Source of the DNA: an uncultured Phycisphaerales bacterium | GTDB lineage: Bacteria > Planctomycetota > Phycisphaerae > Sedimentisphaerales > Anaerobacaceae | DNA: 64,000 nt | Assembly (NCBI GenBank): GCA_903857265.1 | Contig: CAIODZ010000010.1 | Coordinates: 1-64,000 of the forward strand | Direction of reading: 5' to 3' | Part shown: piece after piece, positions 51,467 through 60,669 of the stretch | How positions within the stretch are numbered: the stretch's first letter is position 1 | How the letters are laid out: each line of letters starts with the position of its first letter | The notes under the pieces: generated by a model | Database searches by the model: none | The model's input: only the letters and a program-made list of their open reading frames with translations | What the model was told of the DNA's origin: nothing | Translations under genes and position numbers: made by a program

Positions 51467-54400
51467 TCAGACCTCGACCTCGCAGCCGGGCCTCAGGAAA
51501 CAGAGCCATTTGCTCTTTACCTCCAAGCCAAGTATTCTACTTGCCGCCTGGGCGTAAAGGTCTAATTGCTGGCGGTATAATTCGGTTCGCTTTGCCGCAC
51601 CATCGGCGGACACATCATCAGTTTTGAAATCTATAATTACGAGCCCCTCAGGAGTTTTGATGAGCAAATCTATTATGCCCTGGACGATAATAAAATCGTC
51701 GCTCGTTTGGGGAGACGCGGATTCATCCCACTGCGAGGCGGGGACAGCGAAGGTGAAGGGCCATTCCCGCCTGACGACGATTTTTTTATCGAGGACTATT
51801 TGGCCAAGTTTGCTTTTGAAAAATTTCATAATCGATTCGGCGTTTATTTGTGACGCTATTTCCTGAACAATAGCGCCGTCTTCTACGAGTTTTTCAATAA
51901 GTCGATTTACGGTTTCTTTTGTTACGGATTTAGCCAGGTCAAGTTTTGACATAACAAGGTGCGTGGCTGTGCCGACAGCCCTGCCGTCGATTTGTTTAGT
52001 TGTGAAAACGGCTTTCGGTTTTCGGTCGAAGGCAAGTGAATAATCAATTTTCGTGAATTCATCGTCGCGATGCGTCCACTGGGTAACGGTTCTTTTGGCG
52101 GGCAGCGCCGGCGCGTTGCCGAACGGGTATTTCCAATCAAGAGATTGCTTTAACGAAGCAATGTCCTTTAGATTTATGATTGATGATTTATGATTTATGA
52201 TTTTTCCTTGTTTTGAGCTTTGTATCAAAGTTGACAGTTTTTCCAGCTCCGGCTGGTCATAAAAATGAACGCTGAAGAGGTTATCCTGTGTGGTTTGCGT
52301 CGGCTGCTCGGTTTGAAATACCTTATGCAGGAGCGGCTCGCTGCCCAGCGCGGATAAAATCCAGTCGAGGTGATTTTGGCGTGTTTCGAGATGCCAGGAC
52401 GGGATTGATTGACCTGCAAATGAATTGGCCGCTGTGAGAATGTTTCGGCAGCTATCCCGGTCTTTGCAGCCGACGAGGATAAGGCGATTCATCGCCCTTG
52501 TCATCGCGACGTAGAGGATTCGCATTTCCTCGGCCAGCGACTTTCGGCGGTTTCGCTCCTCGATTACCTGGTAGGCGAGCGAATCGAGGCGGGAGTTGCT
52601 TTCGGTATCGATAATTTTCAGGCCGAGGGTCAATTGTTCGTCGGTTACGCAATCTTTGCTGAAGTCCTTTTTGCTGAACCGGCTGTCAAGGTCGGCAACG
52701 AATACGACGGGAAATTCGAGGCCTTTGCTTTTGTGGATGCTCATAACGCGAACCGTATTGCCTGTTCCGGCTTCGGGCTGAGGTTTTGACCAGTCCTCGC
52801 CGGCGGCGATGAGCTTCTCGATAAAATCGATGAAGCGGGTAAGCGATGGAACACCCGAATTGCCCGCGAACCCCTCAAACTGGATTGCCCGGTCGTGAAG
52901 TTTCAGCAGATTGGCCCTGCGGGCGGGACCATCGGGCAAAGCGCAGACAAATGACAAGAAACCGGTCTGGCGATAGATATGCCAAATCAACTCCGCGAGC
53001 CGGCCACGATGAGCTACGGTTCGCCATTCATCGAGCGTATTGAGTGATTTGGCAAGTTTGTCGGCAAGTTCGCGTTCGCCTGCCGATTCGCAAAGCGATA
53101 TTACACAATCGTAAAAGCCGAGGTTGCGATTAGTTTTTTTGCCATGCAGGCGAATCTTCGCAAGCTCCGTGTCGGTGAACCGGAAAAAGTGGCAACGCAA
53201 CGTCGCGGCAAATTCTATGTCGCGTCGCGGGTTATCGAGGACCTTAAGCAGGGACAGCATATCGGTGATTTCGGTCGCCTCGAAATAGCCAGCGGCAGCG
53301 TCGCAGCTTACGGGAATGCCTGCGAGGCGCAGCGCCTCTATAAAATCGCTTTTGCCCGCCAGTGAGCGCATCAGGACAACAATATCGCGATATTCGACGG
53401 GTCGCGGATTTTTTGTTTCTTTATCGATGATTTGCTCATTCGAATCGGCGCCGACGAGCTGCTTTACACGTTGGGCAATCATCGCCGCCTGCAATTGCCT
53501 GTCGCTGAAGGGCGACGCATCGGAATCGTCCTGTGCCTCATCGAGTATGTGCAATTCGACAGCGGGAGAAATTTTGGTTCCGGCGGTATTCTGTGAATGG
53601 GGCTTAAGTTGTGCCGACTCATCGTAATCGATGCCAGCAAACGGGGCAGTCATTATCCGGCCGAATACCTTGTTGGCGAAATCAAGTATTGGTTTAACGG
53701 AGCGGAAATTGACGTTGAGGTCAACCCGCAGGCCGGCAGAATTCGATTTCGGTTCTATCGAGGCTCGGCTAAGATGTTCGATGAATATTTCTGGTCTTGC
53801 CCCGCGCCAGCGGTAAATGCTTTGCTTCGGGTCGCCTACCGCGAAGACGTTGCCGGGCGAGCCGACCATATCGATGATTGACTGCTGAACATCGTTGATA
53901 TCCTGGTATTCATCAACGAAGACGTATTTGTATTTTTTACGCAATTTCAACGCGGTTTGCGACGGCTGGGATTTTTCCGCAGTCAACAGACGCATCGCGT
54001 AGTGTTCAAGGTCGGCGAAATCCAGGCAGTTGATTGCCTTTTTGGCCTGGCGATACAAATCATCGAAACGCCCGACCAATTCGACGAGGACCTTTGTTTG
54101 TGTGCTGATTGCGCCGGCGAATTTGTTAAGGTATTCGGGATTTAAAATCGCCAAGTTTTTAAGCTCCCTGACGGAATCAAGCGCGTCGCCGACAATTCCG
54201 CCGATAAACTCCGCCTGCGGGACATCTGTGGGTTTATAAACTTTTGGCCTGACAAAATCCCACCGGCCAGCGTTGAATTGTTTGATACATTGCCGGACAG
54301 GTTTTATGTACTCGCTTCTGCATTTCGCGGCCCAGGCGCCCGACGGATTCCGGTCATTATAAACTTTCAGCGCGAATTCGAGCCGGTCAATCGCGTCCTG

Positions 54401-55084
54401 AAGTTTATTTGTTACGATTTGCTTTTGGGCCTGGGCGATATCAGTGGCGAACGGGTTAGCTACCTCGGCTAAAACTTTTGCCCGCTCAAGCCAGTTATCG
54501 CGTGATACGACGCCGTCTAAAAAGTCGCTTATCTCGATTATGGTCGCCGGGAAACCATCCGTTATTTGCAGTTTTCTTCGCGTCAAAAGCTGCCTGAGGG
54601 CATCAGCTATATTGTTTTGTTTCCAGGCCCAGTCGATTGTTTTTTCGAGTATCTCGGTCTTGAGAAGTTTCGCCTCGTCGGCGTCGATTATATGGAAGGT
54701 CGGGTCAAGCCCGATTTCGTAAAAATGTTCGGTAATAATGCGTTTGCAGAATGCGTGAATGGTGCTTATGTCCGCGGCGCCGAGCAAAATCAACTGCCTG
54801 CGAAGATGCCTGCGAAGAACAGCGTCGGAGGTCGTTTCCATCGCGGAGCTTAACTGCCTTGCGATTCGGGAGCGCATTTCCTCGGCAGCCATTTCGGTAA
54901 AAGTAACGACGAGAACGCTCCAGACATCGGGGCAGGCGGACGGGTTAGTTACGACGTTTACGCAACTGCCCGAAAGCACAGCGGTCTTGCCCGTTCCGGC
55001 TGAAGCGGAGACAAAAACATTCCTGCCGTGCTCTTCAATTGCCCGGGTCTGCTGTGTCGTCCATATAACTTTACTTTGACTCAT
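51467..55084 (-). CDS. addA: ATP-dependent helicase/nuclease subunit A (AddA)
   Basis: The 1205-residue UvrD/Rep-type helicase has Walker A SASAGTGKTAVL, Walker B FVDEYQDIND, motif III GDPKQSIYRWRGA, motif V VMSIHKSKGLEFPVVF and motif VI MRILYVAMTRAMNRL, then a C-terminal RecB-type nuclease with GLVIIDFKTD (Asp and Lys near residue 1150). With AddB it processes double-strand ends for recombination. The start overlaps the addB stop by four bases (ATGA). The linker before the nuclease contains KIINHKSSIINLKD, encoded by a TTATGATTTATGAT-type phrase at about 52170-52206, an apparent in-frame insertion. Confidence 0.95.
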   Translation of the reverse strand: MSQSKVIWTTQQTRAIEEHGRNVFVSASAGTGKTAVLSGSCVNVVTNPSACPDVWSVLVVTFTEMAAEEMRSRIARQLSSAMETTSDAVLRRHLRRQLILLGAADISTIHAFCKRIITEHFYEIGLDPTFHIIDADEAKLLKTEILEKTIDWAWKQNNIADALRQLLTRRKLQITDGFPATIIEISDFLDGVVSRDNWLERAKVLAEVANPFATDIAQAQKQIVTNKLQDAIDRLEFALKVYNDRNPSGAWAAKCRSEYIKPVRQCIKQFNAGRWDFVRPKVYKPTDVPQAEFIGGIVGDALDSVRELKNLAILNPEYLNKFAGAISTQTKVLVELVGRFDDLYRQAKKAINCLDFADLEHYAMRLLTAEKSQPSQTALKLRKKYKYVFVDEYQDINDVQQSIIDMVGSPGNVFAVGDPKQSIYRWRGARPEIFIEHLSRASIEPKSNSAGLRVDLNVNFRSVKPILDFANKVFGRIMTAPFAGIDYDESAQLKPHSQNTAGTKISPAVELHILDEAQDDSDASPFSDRQLQAAMIAQRVKQLVGADSNEQIIDKETKNPRPVEYRDIVVLMRSLAGKSDFIEALRLAGIPVSCDAAAGYFEATEITDMLSLLKVLDNPRRDIEFAATLRCHFFRFTDTELAKIRLHGKKTNRNLGFYDCVISLCESAGERELADKLAKSLNTLDEWRTVAHRGRLAELIWHIYRQTGFLSFVCALPDGPARRANLLKLHDRAIQFEGFAGNSGVPSLTRFIDFIEKLIAAGEDWSKPQPEAGTGNTVRVMSIHKSKGLEFPVVFVADLDSRFSKKDFSKDCVTDEQLTLGLKIIDTESNSRLDSLAYQVIEERNRRKSLAEEMRILYVAMTRAMNRLILVGCKDRDSCRNILTAANSFAGQSIPSWHLETRQNHLDWILSALGSEPLLHKVFQTEQPTQTTQDNLFSVHFYDQPELEKLSTLIQSSKQGKIINHKSSIINLKDIASLKQSLDWKYPFGNAPALPAKRTVTQWTHRDDEFTKIDYSLAFDRKPKAVFTTKQIDGRAVGTATHLVMSKLDLAKSVTKETVNRLIEKLVEDGAIVQEIASQINAESIMKFFKSKLGQIVLDKKIVVRREWPFTFAVPASQWDESASPQTSDDFIIVQGIIDLLIKTPEGLVIIDFKTDDVSADGAAKRTELYRQQLDLYAQAASRILGLEVKSKWLCFLRPGCEVEV

Positions 55085-58000
55085 CTATAGTTTTTAATCA
55101 AATCAAGGACCTGCTCTTTATTGACACGGGTAAGCAGGTTGTAATTATTTATCTGCCAGTCGAATCGGCAGACGGGTTTATATTCACACTGTTTGCAGGG
55201 CGAATCTGTGCCGAGGCGATAGGGCAAAGCGGTGATTTTGCCCGACGTGATTTGTCCGGCAATGTCGGTTATCTTGCGCGAGCCGAAATTCATAAACGCC
55301 TCGAAATCCGCCGGTCGAAGAGAACCGAGGTAATTGTATTTTCCGTATGGGTCGCCCTCTTTTGTGACGAAGAAATTATAATAATGACTGTCTTTTGCGG
55401 CTGTGCCGTCGAGTGAAGATGCGTAATCGCCGTTGAATATCCCTCTTGCCTTGCGGGCGAATTTGGGAGTGTTGTCGATGGTTTTGCCAAGCTCTATATT
55501 TTCCGGGCCGACCTCAATTGGCATATAAAACGCGCCGGCGATATTGTCGGCAAATTTCCCGCTGGCGTTGCAGACAGCGAGCATATAAACCGCGAGCTGA
55601 ATATCGAGGCCATAATAAAATTCCGTCCAGCTAAACGAATTTTGGAAACGTTTTTTGTAATCGAAGACAACGGCGACTTTTCGCCCGTCAATCTTCGCGA
55701 TATCCAGCCGGTCGATTCGGCCATTGAGGGTGAGTCGTCTGCCATCGGGAAGCGTTAACGTCAATTCGCCGATTGAATCGCCCTCAGATTTGGGTTTGCC
55801 AAATGAAATCTCGGACATCGCAGGCCTGAAAGCACCTGCACGAACCATCTGCGACACAGCCATCACGCAATCACACAGATATTGGCGTGCGGAGCTAATC
55901 ATAAAGGCATTGTGCGGGCTGTGGGCGGCGAATTTCGATATAAACGAATCCTCGCCGCATATTCGCTCGGTTTCCTCATCGAGGATTTTAATCAGGGCCT
56001 CGTCGGCGATTGTCTCGAAATTGATTTTGTCGGCGACGGCCCTTTTGGTAAACCTGTCGAGGACACGGTGATAAAAATCGCCGAGGTCGGGCGGCTCAAG
56101 TTTGAACTCTTCGCGTTTATTCAGGCCGAGTATGTATCTTGAGAAATGCCTGTAGGGACATTCGGCGAAGGTGCTGAGTCGGGACGCTGAACTGGATAAC
56201 TGCTTATCGAAAAGCTCCCCGACAACAGTTTTATCCAGCGTCGCTTCGTTTTTATAACTGAGCGCATCGGCCGCTCTCGAACCAATCGCCGCAAGCCGGT
56301 CATCGCGGGTAATATCATCCAACAACGCGTTTGGTTGCGGCAAAGAACAAAGGATATCCTCAAGCTCGTATGTGGTGCAAACATCTTCAATAGCAACCGG
56401 CGAGGAATCGATCGATTCTTCTTTGAGGTCGTCAAACAACCCGCAAAGGTTATCTATGAAGGGCGAACGGGCAACCTCGTTCGATTTCTGGTCGGCAGCA
56501 GGATAAGTAACGCATAGAAATTCCGAAGGCCTTGTGAACGCGATATAGGCAAGGTATGGTCTGTTGGCAAGCTCCTGTCGGACGCCCGGCGCAAGGTCAA
56601 CGCCGCAGGATTGCGCGGCGAGGCGGTCTTCCTCGCTTAAGATGCTATCGAAAGCCACGGGCGAGGGAAATTGTCTTTCGGTTGTACCAATCAAAAAAAC
56701 TGCCTTCAAATCTGGATGTCGGCTGCGCTCAATCGAGCCGACGAGCACCTGGTCAAGATTAGGAGGAATAAACGCCAGCGTTATCTGCGAAAACGCGCTT
56801 CTAAGAATCGCAAGATAATCCTCACAGCCAAGGGACACGCCCTCAAACGCCTCGACCATTTCGTCGAAGATGTCGATTAGCCGGTCATAAAACTGGCGAT
56901 GCTCGTCCGCGGCCGCGTAGTCGCCCTTCTGCATCGCCCGCTCAACCCATGACGATAACTGTTTGCGAACTTCCGCTGCTTCAAGAAAATCGAAAATTAT
57001 CTTTGTGAACTGCTCCGGCCCAATTGTCCCTTTATCGCCGGCGGCGTTATCAAGCTGCTTTTTCAATTCACACAGCGGAGCAATTGCTTTTTTGTGGACC
57101 CGGTTTACACGCTCTTCGTCGAACTGTTCGGCGTTCCGGGCAGCGTATTGCCAGGGTTTGTCGCTTTTCCAGTCGCTGGCAGTGATACCAAAGGCGAGAC
57201 AATAATTTTCCAGCAGGTTAATTTCGTCCCACTTGACGGCAGGCAGGTCGGTCTTGAGATACGCGAAGATTTCGCCTGCGGGAAAATCATTTGTTGCCGC
57301 ATTCATCGCCGAGCAAATCAGCTCAATTACAGGATGCTGATTGAGAGGCCTTCGTTTGTCTATAAAAGCGGGGATGCTGTAATCCTCGAAACAGGTCTTT
57401 ATGTAGTTTTCATAAGAATCGAGGTCGGACGCGATGACGGCTATGTCGCGATACCGTAAACCGTTTTGTCTGACTAATTTTGTTATCTGCCTCGCGACAA
57501 ACTGCACCTCGGCGCGGGTATTCGGCACTGATACGACACGGATATCGCTGCCGGCGGAAACTGGAGCGGAATCCTGATTAAAAATACCCTGCTCGATATG
57601 AGCGAGCGGCGGACTGTCCGAAAAACGAACCGGCTTATTCAAAATTAACGGCGGTGAAAGTTTTAGTTTGCATTTCTTTATCCGCTCGACAAGCTCGGCG
57701 TACGTCTCGGCGGTATGACCGAATAAATCCATCGGGTCAATTTTATTTTTGTCCGGGTTGGCTATATCGATAGTCGCGGGGTCGAGGCAAAGGGCAATCT
57801 GGGCATCTTCGACTACCTTGAGTAATTCGGTAAGCAGGGCAAGCTCGGCCGTGGTGAAACCCGCGAAACCATCGACCCACAATTTCGCCCCGCGCACCAA
57901 ATCCGCACCCGCGACGGCCTTACAGGCCGAGGCCAACTGGATATCAGGGTCAAGAAATTTACCCGCGATAAACTTCTGGTATTCCTCGAAAACGATTCCC

Positions 58001-58503
58001 AAATCAGCGAACTTCGCCGCCGCCAGGGCGTCGCCCTGCTGTTTTCGCAGATTGCTCACGAGATTTTTAATGTCATCAGGCGTATTGGCGTATTGCTGCA
58101 ACTGGTTAATCGTGTCTGCCAAACGCTGCCCCAAACCGGGGAGTTTTGCGGAATCGGCGAATACGCTCAGTTTGCCCGCGCATTCGCGCAGTATCCTCTG
58201 GACTACCATCGACCTGCCCAGGCGTGAAATCGCGGGTCTGGCGATATTTTTGCCGAGGACAAGATAAACTAAGCGGTCAAAAGACAGGATGTGCAGCCGA
58301 TTATACCCGGTTACCCGCAGGTCGCTCAGGATTGCCTCACTTGCCTGATAGGTCGCCTGTTCCGGAACAAGAAGCACTAAATGCTGATTATCTGCCCCCT
58401 CGACCCCGCTCGGGGCGGGCTGCGACAATGCATCCACTATTGCTTTTAAGCAATGGTGTGTCTTGCTCGTGCCGCTCCTGCCAAGTATAAACCTAACCGC
58501 CAT
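55081..58503 (-). CDS. addB: ATP-dependent helicase/nuclease subunit B (AddB)
   Basis: From the ATG at 58503 (MAVRFILGRSGTSKTHHC) the protein is 1140 residues with a Walker A site GRSGTSKT, an inactivated UvrD-like helicase core and a C-terminal PD-(D/E)XK nuclease (VAVVFDYKKRF). The iron-sulfur cysteines are seen in FAECPYRHF and CKQCEYKPVC. Near residue 30 the insertion SQPAPSGVEGADN, between the Walker A helix and LVLLVPEQATYQ, is encoded by a CCCCG-CT-CGGGG hairpin (58394-58424) and looks like a short palindromic element inserted in frame. It is transcribed with addA. Confidence 0.93.
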   Translation of the reverse strand: MAVRFILGRSGTSKTHHCLKAIVDALSQPAPSGVEGADNQHLVLLVPEQATYQASEAILSDLRVTGYNRLHILSFDRLVYLVLGKNIARPAISRLGRSMVVQRILRECAGKLSVFADSAKLPGLGQRLADTINQLQQYANTPDDIKNLVSNLRKQQGDALAAAKFADLGIVFEEYQKFIAGKFLDPDIQLASACKAVAGADLVRGAKLWVDGFAGFTTAELALLTELLKVVEDAQIALCLDPATIDIANPDKNKIDPMDLFGHTAETYAELVERIKKCKLKLSPPLILNKPVRFSDSPPLAHIEQGIFNQDSAPVSAGSDIRVVSVPNTRAEVQFVARQITKLVRQNGLRYRDIAVIASDLDSYENYIKTCFEDYSIPAFIDKRRPLNQHPVIELICSAMNAATNDFPAGEIFAYLKTDLPAVKWDEINLLENYCLAFGITASDWKSDKPWQYAARNAEQFDEERVNRVHKKAIAPLCELKKQLDNAAGDKGTIGPEQFTKIIFDFLEAAEVRKQLSSWVERAMQKGDYAAADEHRQFYDRLIDIFDEMVEAFEGVSLGCEDYLAILRSAFSQITLAFIPPNLDQVLVGSIERSRHPDLKAVFLIGTTERQFPSPVAFDSILSEEDRLAAQSCGVDLAPGVRQELANRPYLAYIAFTRPSEFLCVTYPAADQKSNEVARSPFIDNLCGLFDDLKEESIDSSPVAIEDVCTTYELEDILCSLPQPNALLDDITRDDRLAAIGSRAADALSYKNEATLDKTVVGELFDKQLSSSASRLSTFAECPYRHFSRYILGLNKREEFKLEPPDLGDFYHRVLDRFTKRAVADKINFETIADEALIKILDEETERICGEDSFISKFAAHSPHNAFMISSARQYLCDCVMAVSQMVRAGAFRPAMSEISFGKPKSEGDSIGELTLTLPDGRRLTLNGRIDRLDIAKIDGRKVAVVFDYKKRFQNSFSWTEFYYGLDIQLAVYMLAVCNASGKFADNIAGAFYMPIEVGPENIELGKTIDNTPKFARKARGIFNGDYASSLDGTAAKDSHYYNFFVTKEGDPYGKYNYLGSLRPADFEAFMNFGSRKITDIAGQITSGKITALPYRLGTDSPCKQCEYKPVCRFDWQINNYNLLTRVNKEQVLDLIKNYR

Positions 58504-58680
58504 ACCAGATTCCTGTGTAAAAAGGTGAATCGTCCGGCTACGGCGCGGCATTCCAGATTTTTGCCAACGGAGCTATAAACCTTCGCCGCGACGAGAGGCA
58601 ATGAATCTTTTACCACAGTACCGGTTTTTTGCAAGCCCCTGCGTGCGGCACCAAAGCGTATATTTATTTTGGATTACCTA

Positions 58681-58689
58681 TGATATAAT
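58681..58689 (+). promoter_or_regulatory. Extended -10 promoter of the ClpP/SDH-like gene
   Basis: TGATATAAT with TATAAT at 58684-58689; the -35 region is poor. The start codon lies 29 bases downstream of the -10. Confidence 0.5.
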
Positions 58690-58717
58690 AACGGCATTAT
58701 AAAATGGCAGGGTATAT

Positions 58718-59977
58718 ATGATGAAAAATCTAAAAACTGTAGCTGCTTTAACATCGGCATTGCTAATCCTGTTTGCCGGAGTTTGTCTGGCAGATACCTT
58801 TACCAATCGCCAGACAAACGAAACGCTTCACGGCTATATCACGTCTCGGCTGCCCGGCTCCGCCCAAAGCACCCGCCGAGATGATGGTCTCCCGAAAGCC
58901 ACCGAAGCCGAAAATGGCCCAACGAGCGTATTTACACAGGAAAAAGGACTGCTCAAGCTGGATCCCAAAGAATGGGAAATAAAACGAGACAATCTCGGCA
59001 GGAACAATAAGGTAATCGTTGTGCCGGTGGACGATGCGATACAATACGAGATAGAAACTGACGCCTTCGAGAAAGCGATAGCCGAAAGTTCGCAGGAAGG
59101 TCCTTTGTTCATACTTGTTGAAATCGATACGCCCGGCGGGCGGGTATCCTTAGCACAGCGGATATGCGCGGCCATCACACAAAACGCTGAATGCAACGTA
59201 ATCGCCTTCGTCAAAGGCGGCAAATACGGCGGCGCAATATCCGCCGGCGCGGCGGTAGCGCTATCCTGCAACAAAATCTATATGACGGACAACACCATTA
59301 TTGGAGCGGCCACCTTAGTGACTATGCAGAAAGACAAAGAACAGCTCAAAGACCAAAAATATGAAGACGTAGTCAACGAAAAGTACAGTTCCGCCTGGCG
59401 GGCGTATCTTGCCTCACTGGCACAGCAGAACGACCGGCCCGGGCTTCTGGCAAGAGCAATGGTTGACAGAACTATCGAGGTCATCGAGGTAAACCAGGGG
59501 GCGAAACGGCTGTTTATCGACCCGGTAAACAAAAGGCCTGACCAGCAAGTCACGCGAACCTGGAACAAACCGGGGTCGCTTTTGACCCTGACCGCCAGGG
59601 AGGCCGTCGATTGCATGATAGCGGACGGGCTTGTCGGCTCGCGAGAACAACTGCTGCGGCAATTGCAGGCCGGCGACGCAAATGTTGTTACAGACAAGAA
59701 AGTCGCAAATGCCAGAAAAGACCTGCAAATAGCACAGCGAAAAATGGATGAAGCACTCAAGGATTTCGGCCTTAAGGTCGAACAATCGAAATACTCGCAG
59801 CCGGTGCCGAAATTTATGGGTATGCTGCGCGAGGCCAGGACCGATGTCGAAATCCTCAAGACGCTTGGGAAAAAATATCCCGACCTGCACCTGGATACTG
59901 AATCCGTTGAGAAGGAATTGACTTCGATAAACGCTGCCTACGAAAACGCGGTAAGGGAAACAAGGAAACGCAATTAA
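58718..59977 (+). CDS. Secreted ClpP/SDH-like (NfeD N-terminal type) protein
   Basis: The 419-residue protein has a signal peptide (ALTSALLILFAGVCLADT) and a ClpP-fold domain: EIDTPGGRVSLAQRICAAI, then GGAISAGAAVALSCNKIYM and TIIGAA, as in the protease half of NfeD/SppA-like proteins. Ser175 would be the nucleophile and Lys222 (NEKYSSAWRAY) a candidate general base. The C-terminal 120 residues are a helical, charged region without the membrane helices and OB fold of full NfeD. Role and substrate are unknown. It is followed 21 bases later by the flavoprotein gene. Confidence 0.75.
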   Translation: MMKNLKTVAALTSALLILFAGVCLADTFTNRQTNETLHGYITSRLPGSAQSTRRDDGLPKATEAENGPTSVFTQEKGLLKLDPKEWEIKRDNLGRNNKVIVVPVDDAIQYEIETDAFEKAIAESSQEGPLFILVEIDTPGGRVSLAQRICAAITQNAECNVIAFVKGGKYGGAISAGAAVALSCNKIYMTDNTIIGAATLVTMQKDKEQLKDQKYEDVVNEKYSSAWRAYLASLAQQNDRPGLLARAMVDRTIEVIEVNQGAKRLFIDPVNKRPDQQVTRTWNKPGSLLTLTAREAVDCMIADGLVGSREQLLRQLQAGDANVVTDKKVANARKDLQIAQRKMDEALKDFGLKVEQSKYSQPVPKFMGMLREARTDVEILKTLGKKYPDLHLDTESVEKELTSINAAYENAVRETRKRN

Positions 59978-59998
59978 CCCTTTGTTAAGCGAACGACT

Positions 59999-60619
59999 AT
60001 GAGAGTGCTCGGAATATCAACCAGCCCGCGGGAAAACAGCAACAGCGATATGCTTTTGCGCCAGGTGCTGTCCGGCGCAAGCTCCACGGGCGCCGAGGCG
60101 GAATACCTGCGACTTTGCAAATTCAATATCTCGCCCTGCCTGGCGTGCGGCGCGTGCTATGCGACGGGCGAATGTCCCGTACAGGACGATTTCGCGGTCG
60201 TACTTGCGAAAATCCTCGCCGCTGACCGCATCGTTTTTGCGACGCCGGTATTTTTTATGAGCGTCTGCGCGCAGGCAAAAATACTCATCGACCGCTGCCA
60301 GTGCCTGTGGGCAGCCAAATATATCCTTAAGCGTCCCATCATTGGGCCGCGAGAGATAAGCCGGCTCGCTATGGTCATTGCCGTCGGAGGGAAAAAAGGG
60401 GGCAAAGCATTCGATTGCATCCGGCTGATGATGAAATACTACTTAGACGCAATCGATATGGGATATTTTGCCAATCTGTTTATCAGCAACGCCGACGAGG
60501 CAGGCAAAATCGCTGACAACGCCGAGGCAATGCAGGAGGCGGTCCAACTTGGAAAGGAACTTGTCCTTGCCGCAGGCCCCGCGACGGGAAAAACAATCGA
60601 TGTGGAGCTTATAGGATAA
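59999..60619 (+). CDS. Iron-sulfur flavoprotein / NADPH-dependent FMN reductase family
   Basis: The 206-residue protein has a flavodoxin-like start (VLGISTSPRENSNSDMLL, the FMN phosphate loop) and a compact cysteine motif CLACGACYATGECPVQDD (CX2CX2CX5C), as in archaeal and anaerobe iron-sulfur flavoproteins that bind a 4Fe-4S cluster. ATPVFFMSVCAQAKILIDR is the typical flavin-side loop. Such proteins carry electrons from ferredoxin and may reduce oxygen species or quinone-like compounds. The partner is unknown. Confidence 0.85.
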   Translation: MRVLGISTSPRENSNSDMLLRQVLSGASSTGAEAEYLRLCKFNISPCLACGACYATGECPVQDDFAVVLAKILAADRIVFATPVFFMSVCAQAKILIDRCQCLWAAKYILKRPIIGPREISRLAMVIAVGGKKGGKAFDCIRLMMKYYLDAIDMGYFANLFISNADEAGKIADNAEAMQEAVQLGKELVLAAGPATGKTIDVELIG

Positions 60620-60669
60620 AATATTTTTGAGCAAACACGAAAAACCACCCCATTCAAGGAGATAAAAAG

